64,000 nt of DNA from SCN-69-37 sp044507065. Its GTDB lineage: Bacteria > Acidobacteriota > Vicinamibacteria > Vicinamibacterales > SCN-69-37. The stretch is from the NCBI GenBank assembly GCA_044507065.1, contig JBIQJY010000005.1:45679-109678 (forward strand), written 5' to 3'. Each line of letters begins with the position of its first letter. The first letter of the stretch is position 1. Shown in pieces: positions 41,552 to 49,430 of this stretch. The notes beneath the pieces were generated by a model. That model was given only the letters and a program-made list of their open reading frames with translations, searched no databases and was not told where the DNA came from. Both the position numbers and the translations under genes were made by a program.

Positions 41552-42853
41552 ATGAGAATCGCGGTTGTAGGCACAGGATACGTCGGGCTCGTCGCAGGTG
41601 CATGCTTCGCGGAGACCGGCAATCAGGTCATCTGCGTCGACAAGGACAAGGCCAAGGTGCGGCTGCTCGATCGGGGCGGCATTCCCATCTTCGAGCCGGG
41701 GCTCGAGGAGATCGTCCGTCGGAATCGCCACGAGAAGCGCCTGACGTTCACGACGTCGCTGCCCGACGCCGTGAAGAAGTCCGACGTCGTCTTCATTGCC
41801 GTGGGCACGCCCACCGGCGAGGACGGATCGGCGGACCTGAAGTACGTGCTGGCGGCCGCCGATGAAATTGCCGGCGCGCTCAACGGCTACAAGGTCATTG
41901 TCGACAAGAGCACGGTGCCGGCCGGCACGGCGGAACTGGTGCGCAAGACGATCGCCCGGCGCGCGAAGCACCCGTTTGCCGTCGTCAGCAACCCCGAGTT
42001 CCTGAAGCAGGGCGCCGCGGTGGACGACTTCCTCAAGCCCGACCGCGTCGTCATCGGCACCGACGACGCCCGGGCTGCGGAGCTCATGCAGGAGCTCTAT
42101 CGCCCGTTCACGCGCACCGGCGCGCCCATCATGGTGATGGACACGGCCAGCGCCGAGTTGTGCAAGTACGCGGCAAACGCCATGCTCGCCACGCGGATCT
42201 CGTTCATGAACGAGTTTGCCGCCGTCTGCGAGGCGTTCGGCGGGGACATCGACAAGGTGCGGCAGGCCATTGCCTCCGACAAGCGCATCGGCGCGGCATT
42301 CCTGTTTCCGGGCTGCGGCTACGGCGGGTCGTGTTTTCCGAAGGACGTGAAGGCCGTCATCCAGTTCTCGGCCGAACGCAAGTACAAGTTCCGCATCCTC
42401 AATGCCGTCGAGCAGGTCAACGAGTCGCAGAAGCGGCTGCTGCTCAACCGGGTCGACAAGTTCCTCGGCAAGAACCTGAAGGGCAAGACGATTGCCGTCT
42501 GGGGCCTGGCGTTCAAGCCGCGCACCGACGACATGCGCGAGGCGCCGGCTGTGCCTATCATCAAGGGCCTGCTCGAGCGCGGCGCCAAGGTGCGCGCCTT
42601 CGATCCCGAGGCGCATGAGTCGGCAAAGGCCATCTTCGGCAGGAAGATCACCTACGCCCGCAACGCCTACGATGCGCTCAAGGGCGCCGAGGCGCTGCTC
42701 GTCGTGACCGAGTGGAACGAGTTCCGCGAGCCGGACTTCAAGAAGATCAAGAAGCTGCTGAAGCGCCCGCTCGTCATCGACGGCCGCAACATCTACGAGC
42801 CGAAGCAGATGCGCGAGCAGGGCTTCACCTATTCGTCGATCGGACGCCCATGA
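41552..42853 (+). CDS. ugd: UDP-glucose 6-dehydrogenase
   Basis: A 433-residue enzyme oxidising UDP-glucose to UDP-glucuronate. NAD motif RIAVVGTGYVGLVAGACFAE, then STVPAGTAE, NPEFLKQGAAVDDF and RVVIGTDD, and the catalytic Cys in GCGYGGSCFPKD (about residue 260). WGLAFKPRTDDMREAPA begins the UDP-binding domain. It supplies the UDP-xylose synthase gene at 33681. The stop overlaps the galE start by 4 nt (ATGA). Confidence 0.96.
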   Translation: MRIAVVGTGYVGLVAGACFAETGNQVICVDKDKAKVRLLDRGGIPIFEPGLEEIVRRNRHEKRLTFTTSLPDAVKKSDVVFIAVGTPTGEDGSADLKYVLAAADEIAGALNGYKVIVDKSTVPAGTAELVRKTIARRAKHPFAVVSNPEFLKQGAAVDDFLKPDRVVIGTDDARAAELMQELYRPFTRTGAPIMVMDTASAELCKYAANAMLATRISFMNEFAAVCEAFGGDIDKVRQAIASDKRIGAAFLFPGCGYGGSCFPKDVKAVIQFSAERKYKFRILNAVEQVNESQKRLLLNRVDKFLGKNLKGKTIAVWGLAFKPRTDDMREAPAVPIIKGLLERGAKVRAFDPEAHESAKAIFGRKITYARNAYDALKGAEALLVVTEWNEFREPDFKKIKKLLKRPLVIDGRNIYEPKQMREQGFTYSSIGRP

Positions 42854-43875
42854 GCACTGTGCTGGTTGCCGGCGGCGCCGGCTATGTCGGCAGTCACGCC
42901 GTGAAGGCGCTGGCTGGCGCCGGCTACGACGTGGTGGTGTACGACAACCTGGTGGCCGGCCACCGCGAGGCCGTCGATCGCCTGGTGAAGGCCTTTCCGG
43001 AGCGGCGCATCACGTTCGTGCAGGGCGACATCCTGGACGGCGCGCTCGTCCGGCAGACGCTCGAGTCCTCGGGCGCATCGGCCGTGATGCACTTCGCGGC
43101 GCTGCTGTCGGTCGCCGGATCGGTCCGCGAACCGTTCGCCTACTACCGCACGAATCTGACGGGGACGGTAACCGTGCTCGAGGCCATGGCGGCCGTCGGC
43201 GTGAAGCACTTCGTCTTCTCGTCCACCTGCGCCACCTTCGGCGAACCGTCCACGCCCACGATCGACGAGACGCACCCGCAGCGCCCCATCAACGCGTACG
43301 GCGAGACGAAGCTGGCCGTCGAGCGGGCCTTGCCGCACTTCGAAGTGGCCGCGGGCATCCGCGCCGTGGCCCTGCGGTATTTCAACGCCTCGGGCGCCGA
43401 TCCGGATGGCCTCATCGGCGAGGACCATCAGCCCGAGGAGCACATCATCCCGCGGGCGATCGCGGCCGTGCGCGGCGGAGAGGGACTCGCCATCTTCGGC
43501 GACGACTATCCGACGGACGACGGCACCTGCGTGCGTGACTACGTGCACGTGATGGACCTGGCGGCCGCGCACCTGGCGGCCCTCACGCGGCTCGAGTCGG
43601 GCGGGCCATCGGCGAACTTCAATCTGGGCAGCGGCCACGGCATGTCGGTGCGCGAAGTGCTCGACGCGGTGGGGCAGGTGGCCGGCCGTCCGGTACCGCA
43701 CACCATCGGCCCGCGACGCCCGGGCGACCCCGCGCGCCTGGTCGCCTCGAGCCAGCTGGCGCAGCGCGAGCTCGGATGGGTGCCGAGGCTCGATCTGCAG
43801 GCTATCGTGCGCACGGCCTGGACGTGGCACACTTCACACCCGGATGGCTACGGCAGACACGCCAGGCACGCCTGA
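42850..43875 (+). CDS. galE: UDP-glucose 4-epimerase
   Basis: A 341-residue extended SDR enzyme interconverting UDP-glucose and UDP-galactose. The Rossmann motif is LVAGGAGYVGSHAVKALAGA, the catalytic Ser/Tyr/Lys are in VFSSTCATFGEP and INAYGETKLAVERAL, and RYFNASGADPDGLIGEDHQP and TDDGTCVRDYVHVMDLAAAH are GalE signatures. It is translationally coupled to ugd, so nucleotide-sugar supply is co-ordinated. Confidence 0.95.
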   Translation: MSTVLVAGGAGYVGSHAVKALAGAGYDVVVYDNLVAGHREAVDRLVKAFPERRITFVQGDILDGALVRQTLESSGASAVMHFAALLSVAGSVREPFAYYRTNLTGTVTVLEAMAAVGVKHFVFSSTCATFGEPSTPTIDETHPQRPINAYGETKLAVERALPHFEVAAGIRAVALRYFNASGADPDGLIGEDHQPEEHIIPRAIAAVRGGEGLAIFGDDYPTDDGTCVRDYVHVMDLAAAHLAALTRLESGGPSANFNLGSGHGMSVREVLDAVGQVAGRPVPHTIGPRRPGDPARLVASSQLAQRELGWVPRLDLQAIVRTAWTWHTSHPDGYGRHARHA

Positions 43876-43916
43876 CCCGGTCCGGGCACGGACCGTCGGG
43901 GAGAGGGTGACGCCGC

Positions 43917-45695
43917 GTGCGTGAACTCCGGCGACTGCTCGGCGCGGCGAAGGCCTATCGCGGCCGCATTGCCGTCGCGCTCGGCGCCATGGTCGTCTAT
44001 GCCGCGGGCAGTGCGCTCGTCGCCTATCTCATCAAGCTCATCGTCGAGGGCCTGTACCAGCCGCAGGACGACACGGTGGCGACCATTGCGTCGATCGTGC
44101 TGCTCGCCTACCTCCTCAAGGGAGCTGGCGCGTATGTCTCGACCTACCTGATGGCGGATGTGGGCCAGCGCGTCGTGCGCGACCTGCGCAACCAGCTGTT
44201 CCGCCACATCATCAACCAGTCGGCCGCGTTCTTCTCGCGCCGCAGCACCGGGCAGCTGATCTCGCGCATCACCAACGACGTCAGCCAGGTGCAGACGGTC
44301 GTGTCCGAAACGCTGGCCGACCTGACGCGCGAGTCGCTCGCGGTCATCGGATTTGCCGGCTACATGTTCTATCTCGACTGGCAGCTTGCGACGGTGGTGG
44401 TGACTGCCGCGCCGCTGATCGTCTATCCGCTGTCGCGCCTCGGGCAGCGCGTGCGGCGGACGACGCGCCACGGGCAGGAGCAGCTCGAGCGGGTCACCCA
44501 TCGCGCGGCGGAAGCCATTGCGGGCCATCGCATCGTGAAGGCCTTCGGCGCCGAGGCGCGCGAGGCGTCGCGGTTTGGCGAGGCGACGCACGCGCTCTAT
44601 CGCACGAACCTGAAGGTCACGAGCGCCGTGGCGGCGCTGCCGCCGCTGATGGAGCTGATTGGCGGCTTTGCGGCTATCGGCGCGCTCTGGTACGGCGCGC
44701 GGCAGATCTCGAGCGGGGCACTGACGGCGCCCGAGTTCACCGCGTTCATGGCGGCCGCGTTCATGATGTACGGGCCGATCAAGAAGCTCAGCCGCGTGAA
44801 CGCCAGCATCCAGCAGGCCATCGCCGCGGCCGAGCGCATCTTTGCCATGATCGACACGCACACCGAAGTCCGCGAGAAGCCGCAGGCCATCGAGTTGCCG
44901 CGGATGCGCGAATCGGTGGAGTTCCGCGACGTCGGGTTCGCCTACGACGACAGGCCGGAGCACTTCGTCCTGCGTCACGCGTCGTTCCGCGTGCAGGCGG
45001 GGCAGACGGTTGCGATGGTGGGATTGAGCGGAGCCGGCAAGACCACGCTGTCGAACCTGATCCCGCGCTTCTACGACGTGACCGAGGGCGCCGTGCTCGT
45101 CGACGGCGTGGACATCCGCGACGTGACGCTGGCGTCGCTGCGCGGGCAGGTGGCGCTCGTCACGCAGGAAACCGTGCTGTTCGACGACACGATTGCCGCC
45201 AACATCGCCTACGGCGTGCCCGGCGCCACGAGCGAGGCCATCGAGCAGGCGGCACGGTCCGCACACGCCCACGACTTCATCACGGCGCTCGACGGCGGCT
45301 ACCAGGCACGCATCGGCGAGCGCGGGCAGCGGCTGTCGGGCGGCCAGCGCCAGCGGCTGGCCATTGCGCGGGCAATTCTGAAAGACTGTCCCATCCTGGT
45401 GCTCGACGAGGCCACATCGGCCCTCGACGCCGAGTCCGAACAGCTCGTGCAGGACGCGCTCGCCAACCTGATGCGCAACCGCACGACGTTCGTCATCGCG
45501 CACCGGTTGTCGACGGTGCGCGGCGCTGACATGATTCTTGCGCTCGACAGCGGTCGGATTGCCGAGATCGGTACGCACGACGATCTCATCGGCCGCGAGG
45601 GCGGTGTCTACGCCCGGTTGTACGCCCTGCAGGCCCTCGACGAACGCGATCGGGTGGCGGCGGGTGACGCCGGGGCTCGCGAGGTGTCTTCGTGA
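43917..45695 (+). CDS. msbA: ABC exporter, MsbA-like (half-transporter)
   Basis: A 592-residue fused permease-ATPase. Residues ~15-310 hold six helices. The ATPase has Walker A VGLSGAGKTTLSNLIP, Q-loop VALVTQETVLFDD, signature RLSGGQRQRLAIARAIL, Walker B ILVLDEATSALD and H-loop FVIAHRLSTV. It works as a homodimer exporting lipids such as lipid A core, or possibly a lipid-linked glycan given the neighbouring genes. It starts at GTG after GGGAGAGGG, 41 nt past galE, and overlaps yicC by 4 nt. Confidence 0.9.
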   Translation: MRELRRLLGAAKAYRGRIAVALGAMVVYAAGSALVAYLIKLIVEGLYQPQDDTVATIASIVLLAYLLKGAGAYVSTYLMADVGQRVVRDLRNQLFRHIINQSAAFFSRRSTGQLISRITNDVSQVQTVVSETLADLTRESLAVIGFAGYMFYLDWQLATVVVTAAPLIVYPLSRLGQRVRRTTRHGQEQLERVTHRAAEAIAGHRIVKAFGAEAREASRFGEATHALYRTNLKVTSAVAALPPLMELIGGFAAIGALWYGARQISSGALTAPEFTAFMAAAFMMYGPIKKLSRVNASIQQAIAAAERIFAMIDTHTEVREKPQAIELPRMRESVEFRDVGFAYDDRPEHFVLRHASFRVQAGQTVAMVGLSGAGKTTLSNLIPRFYDVTEGAVLVDGVDIRDVTLASLRGQVALVTQETVLFDDTIAANIAYGVPGATSEAIEQAARSAHAHDFITALDGGYQARIGERGQRLSGGQRQRLAIARAILKDCPILVLDEATSALDAESEQLVQDALANLMRNRTTFVIAHRLSTVRGADMILALDSGRIAEIGTHDDLIGREGGVYARLYALQALDERDRVAAGDAGAREVSS

Positions 45696-46585
45696 TTCGG
45701 TCCATGACGGGTTTTGCGTCGGTCAGCCACGAGTTGGCTGGCGACACGGTGAACATCACCGTGAAATCGGTGAATCATCGCTTCCTGGACGTCGCGCTGA
45801 AGGTGCCGCAGGCGCTCGCGCCGCTCGATGCGCGCGTGCGGGCCATCGTCAACCAGCGGCTGACGCGCGGGCGCGTGGAACTGCAGATCGGGGCGGAAGT
45901 GACCTCGCCGCCCGAACGCGAGGTGGTCATCGACGAGCGGCTGCTCGACCAGGTGGCCGCCGCGCTCGAGTCGGTGCGCGCGCGCGGCGTGGTCAGCGGC
46001 GCATTGACGCCGTCCGACCTGCTGCGGCTGCCGCAGGTCCTCGAGATCCGTACGCGAGCCGCCGATCCGTCCGCCGGGGTGCCGGCCGCGCTGGCCTCGC
46101 TCGTCGAGCTCACGCTCACCGAAGCCATCGACGCGCTCATCGCCATGCGCGAGACCGAGGGGCGGTTCATCGGTGCCGACATCGAGGCCCGGCTGGGCGT
46201 CATCCGCGGCTACGTGGACACGCTGGAACGCGCCGCGGCCGAGGGCCAGGCGCAGCTCGACGCGCGGCTCCGGGAGCGCATCGCCGAGCTGCCGCCCGAC
46301 ATCCAGGGCGACCCGGCCGCCATCGCGCAGGAAGTCGTCCGGTTCGTCGCCAGGTCGGATGTCGACGAGGAAATCGTCCGCCTGCGGAGTCACCTGGACC
46401 ACTGGCATCGACTGGCATCCGGGCCCGAGCCGTGCGGGCGCAAGCTCGATTTCCTGGTCCAGGAGATGAACCGCGAGATCAACACGATCGGCTCCAAGGT
46501 CGAGGGCGCGCAGGCCACCGAGGTGGTGATTGCCGCCAAGGCCGAACTCGAGCGAATCAAGGAACAGGTCCAGAATGTCGAGTGA
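45692..46585 (+). CDS. yicC: YicC-family endoribonuclease
   Basis: A 297-residue protein with the family N-terminus IRSMTGFASVSHELAGDTV and SVNHRFLDVALKVP, and the DUF1732 C-terminus with LDFLVQEMNREINTIGSKVE. YicC proteins are RNases acting on small RNAs in characterised bacteria. It starts at a GTG overlapping the exporter stop by 4 nt and overlaps gmk by 11 nt; yicC-gmk-rpoZ is a widely conserved order. Confidence 0.94.
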   Translation: MIRSMTGFASVSHELAGDTVNITVKSVNHRFLDVALKVPQALAPLDARVRAIVNQRLTRGRVELQIGAEVTSPPEREVVIDERLLDQVAAALESVRARGVVSGALTPSDLLRLPQVLEIRTRAADPSAGVPAALASLVELTLTEAIDALIAMRETEGRFIGADIEARLGVIRGYVDTLERAAAEGQAQLDARLRERIAELPPDIQGDPAAIAQEVVRFVARSDVDEEIVRLRSHLDHWHRLASGPEPCGRKLDFLVQEMNREINTIGSKVEGAQATEVVIAAKAELERIKEQVQNVE

Positions 46586-47210
46586 GGCGCCCGCCTCGCG
46601 CGGTCTGCTCTTTGTCGTTTCGGCCCCGTCCGGCACGGGCAAGACGACCGTCGTCGACTGCCTCATGGAGCGGGCCCGCGGCCTGAGCCGGTCGCGCTCG
46701 TTCACGAGCCGCCCGGCACGACCGGGGGAGGTCGACGGCGTCGACTATAATTTCGTGAGCCGGCCGACGTTCGAGGCCATGATCCGCGAGGGGCGGTTCC
46801 TCGAATGGGCCGACATCTTCGGCAACCTGTACGGCACCGGCCGCGAAACGACCGAGGCGGCGCTGGCGGCCGGCCTCGATCTGGTCCTGGTGATTGACGT
46901 CCAGGGTGCGCGGCAGGTCCGGGAACGGCTGGCCGACCGGGCCGTGGAGGTGTTCGTGCTGCCGCCCTCGTTCGAGGTGCTGGCCGCGCGCCTCAGGGGC
47001 CGCAACAAGGATTCGGAAGACGCGATTCGCGAGCGGCTGGCCACGGCCCGCCGGGAAGTGGACGCTGTCGAGGAATACGACTACGTGGTGATCAACGACG
47101 ACCTCGATCGCTGCGTGGAGGAAATCGGCGCCATCATCGTGGCGGAACGACTGAAGCTCGGACGGCTGCGGGACATCATCGACCCGATCGTCGCGACGTT
47201 TCGCGACTAG
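46575..47210 (+). CDS. gmk: Guanylate kinase
   Basis: A 211-residue enzyme phosphorylating GMP to GDP. P-loop FVVSAPSGTGKTTVVDCLM; GMP-binding RSRSFTSRPARPGEVDGVDY and GRFLEWADIFGNLYGTGRE; DVQGARQVRE; and the lid RGRNKDSEDAIRERL. ATG 46575 is chosen because the kinase fold begins just after it, although it overlaps yicC. Confidence 0.96.
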   Translation: MSSEAPASRGLLFVVSAPSGTGKTTVVDCLMERARGLSRSRSFTSRPARPGEVDGVDYNFVSRPTFEAMIREGRFLEWADIFGNLYGTGRETTEAALAAGLDLVLVIDVQGARQVRERLADRAVEVFVLPPSFEVLAARLRGRNKDSEDAIRERLATARREVDAVEEYDYVVINDDLDRCVEEIGAIIVAERLKLGRLRDIIDPIVATFRD

Positions 47211-47237
47211 CGGGCAGGGACACACGGAGAGATTGCC

Positions 47238-47462
47238 ATGACAGAAACTTCACGGCCCACCACGCGGCCGGCCAACTCGTTCGAGTTCGTGACCATTGCC
47301 GCGGCGCGGGCCCGGCAACTGCTCGAGGGCTGCGTGCCCAAGGTCGACGGCTCGCCGAAGCCCGCACGCCGCGCGCTGCAGGAAGTGGCCGCCGGCGTCA
47401 TCACGCGCGCCGACGCCGACGCGGCCGCCGCCGAGTCGACCGCCACGGGCGCGGCCGAGTAG
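47238..47462 (+). CDS. rpoZ: RNA polymerase omega subunit
   Basis: A 74-residue omega subunit: NSFEFVTIAAARARQLLEGC, then ARRALQEVAAGVI, the conserved clamp-binding helices. It ends in a short Ala/Asp-rich tail. A purine-rich ACGGAGAGA lies about 7 nt before the ATG. It is followed 4 nt later by coaBC. Confidence 0.9.
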   Translation: MTETSRPTTRPANSFEFVTIAAARARQLLEGCVPKVDGSPKPARRALQEVAAGVITRADADAAAAESTATGAAE

Positions 47463-47466
47463 GCGC

Positions 47467-48687
47467 ATGGCCTTCGTCGGCCTCGGGGTCACCGGGGGCA
47501 TCGGCGCCTACAAGGCCGTCGAACTCGTACGGCTCCTCCAGAAGCGGGGGCACCGCGTCCAGGTCGTCATGACCCGCGCGGCCCGACGCTTCGTGGGGCC
47601 CCTGACCTTCGAAGCAATCACCCGCGAGCCGGTCATCACGAACCAGTTCGCGCCGGGCATCAACGCGGAAATCGAGCACATCGCGCTGGCGTCGGGCATG
47701 GACCTGCTCGTCGTCGCGCCGGCCACCGCCAACATCATCGGCAAGTTCGCCGGCGGCATTGCCGACGACTTCCTGTCCGCGCTGTACCTCGCCACGCGAG
47801 CGCCCGTGCTGCTGGCGCCGGCAATGAACACGAACATGTGGACGCACCCGGCCGTTCAGGCCAACCTGGTCGCGCTGCGCGCGCGCGGCGTCCGTATCGT
47901 CGACCCCGGCGAAGGCTACCTCGCGTGCGGATGGGTGGGGGCGGGTCGGCTGGCCGAGCCCGAGGTCATTGCCGCCGAGGCCGACGCCTGGGTACGCGGC
48001 TCCGCGCCGTCCCTGGCGGGACGACGCGTGCTCGTCACGGCGGGGCCAACGATCGAGGATATCGACGCGGTGCGCTTTCTCGGGAATCGTTCGAGCGGCC
48101 GAATGGGATTTGCGGTGGCTGCCGAGGCCCGGGCGCGCGGTGCGCACGTCACGCTGGTCGCGGGGCCGACACCTGTGGAACCCCCTGCTGTCGATGTGCT
48201 GGCGCGCGTGCGCAACGCCGCAGAGATGCAGGCGGCCGTCGCGGAGCACGCAGGTCACGCGGATATCGTCGTGATGGCCGCGGCCGTGGCCGACTACACA
48301 CCGGCCGGCGGGCCGGCGGCGGCCAAGATCGAGAAGGGCGGATCCATCACGCTGCAACTCGAGCGCACCGGTGACATCCTCGCGGAACTGGGCCGACGCC
48401 GGGGAGACGCCCGGACGCCGGTCCTCGTGGGCTTCGCGGCGCAGACGGGCGACCCGGTGGGGCCCGCCCGGCGCAAGCTCGAGCAGAAGCGCGTCGATCT
48501 CGTCGTGGCCAACGATGTCTCGGAGCCCGGGTCGGGCTTCGACGTCGACACCAATCGCGTCACCCTGGTGGCCCGCGACGAACCCGACGAGGCGCTGCCG
48601 CTCTTGTCGAAGCAGGATGTGGCCCGCGCGCTGCTCGATCGCGCCGAGCGGCTCCTGTCGTCGACGTCGACGTCGGTGGCGGGCTGA
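47467..48687 (+). CDS. coaBC: Bifunctional phosphopantothenoylcysteine decarboxylase/synthase
   Basis: A 406-residue coenzyme A biosynthesis enzyme. The CoaC half has GVTGGIGAYKAVELVRLLQK, the FMN-site His region (IEHIALASGMDLLVVAPATA) and the PAMNTNMW substrate clamp. The CoaB half has VTAGPTIEDIDAVRFLGNRS, SGRMGFAVAAEA, then AAVADYTP and the CTP-site PVLVGFAAQTGD. The TGA and the next ATG share one base (TGATG). Confidence 0.95.
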   Translation: MAFVGLGVTGGIGAYKAVELVRLLQKRGHRVQVVMTRAARRFVGPLTFEAITREPVITNQFAPGINAEIEHIALASGMDLLVVAPATANIIGKFAGGIADDFLSALYLATRAPVLLAPAMNTNMWTHPAVQANLVALRARGVRIVDPGEGYLACGWVGAGRLAEPEVIAAEADAWVRGSAPSLAGRRVLVTAGPTIEDIDAVRFLGNRSSGRMGFAVAAEARARGAHVTLVAGPTPVEPPAVDVLARVRNAAEMQAAVAEHAGHADIVVMAAAVADYTPAGGPAAAKIEKGGSITLQLERTGDILAELGRRRGDARTPVLVGFAAQTGDPVGPARRKLEQKRVDLVVANDVSEPGSGFDVDTNRVTLVARDEPDEALPLLSKQDVARALLDRAERLLSSTSTSVAG

Positions 48688-49430
48688 TGTCGGTCAACGA
48701 CGACCTCGCCGCTCATCTCCGCATGTTTGCCGACATGGGCATCAACGGCGTGTCGCGCGATCCGGCGTGGCGGTCGCGTGCGAAGGCCAGGATCCCCACG
48801 GCGGAGGCGCCGCCTCCGGGCGACGCGCCACCGGACATCGAGCCCGCGGATGTGGCAGCGGTGGAGCTGCCATCGACCCTGCCCGCGCTGCGCGAACACA
48901 TCGGCGACTGCACGCGGTGCGTCCTGCACACGCTCGGCCGCCGGCAGGTGGTCTTCGGGACCGGCAATCCGGATGCCGACCTCATGTTCGTCGGTGAAGC
49001 TCCCGGCGCCGACGAGGACGCGAAGGGCGAGCCGTTCGTGGGGCGCGCCGGACAGCTGCTGACGAAGATCATCGAGGCCATCGATCTGACGCGCGACGAC
49101 GTCTATATCGCCAACGTCATCAAGTGCCGGCCGCCCAACAACCGGACGCCGGAACCGCCCGAGGTCGAGACGTGCAGCCCGTTCCTGCTGCGGCAGATCG
49201 ACATCGTGCGGCCGAAGGTCATCGTGGCCCTGGGGTCCTCCGCCGCCCACATGCTGCTCGGGACCGACGCACCGATCTCGCGGCTGCGCGGGCGCTTCCA
49301 CGACTACCGCAACGGCATCAAGCTCATGCCCACCTTCCATCCGGCGTATCTGCTGCGCAGTTCCGAGCGCAAGCGCGACGTGTGGGAAGACATGAAGACG
49401 GTCCGTGCGTTCCTCGCCGAATCGCACTGA
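48687..49430 (+). CDS. udg: Uracil-DNA glycosylase, family 4 (Fe-S type)
   Basis: A 247-residue DNA repair enzyme removing uracil. The water-activating motif is GEAPGADEDAKGEPFVGRAG, the leucine-loop motif is PTFHPAYLLRSS, and cysteines for a 4Fe-4S cluster are in GDCTRCVL, IKCRPPNN and VETCSPFL. The first ~60 residues are an Ala/Pro linker. It is coupled to coaBC by a 1-nt overlap and overlaps the annotated priA start by 26 nt. Confidence 0.94.
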   Translation: MSVNDDLAAHLRMFADMGINGVSRDPAWRSRAKARIPTAEAPPPGDAPPDIEPADVAAVELPSTLPALREHIGDCTRCVLHTLGRRQVVFGTGNPDADLMFVGEAPGADEDAKGEPFVGRAGQLLTKIIEAIDLTRDDVYIANVIKCRPPNNRTPEPPEVETCSPFLLRQIDIVRPKVIVALGSSAAHMLLGTDAPISRLRGRFHDYRNGIKLMPTFHPAYLLRSSERKRDVWEDMKTVRAFLAESH

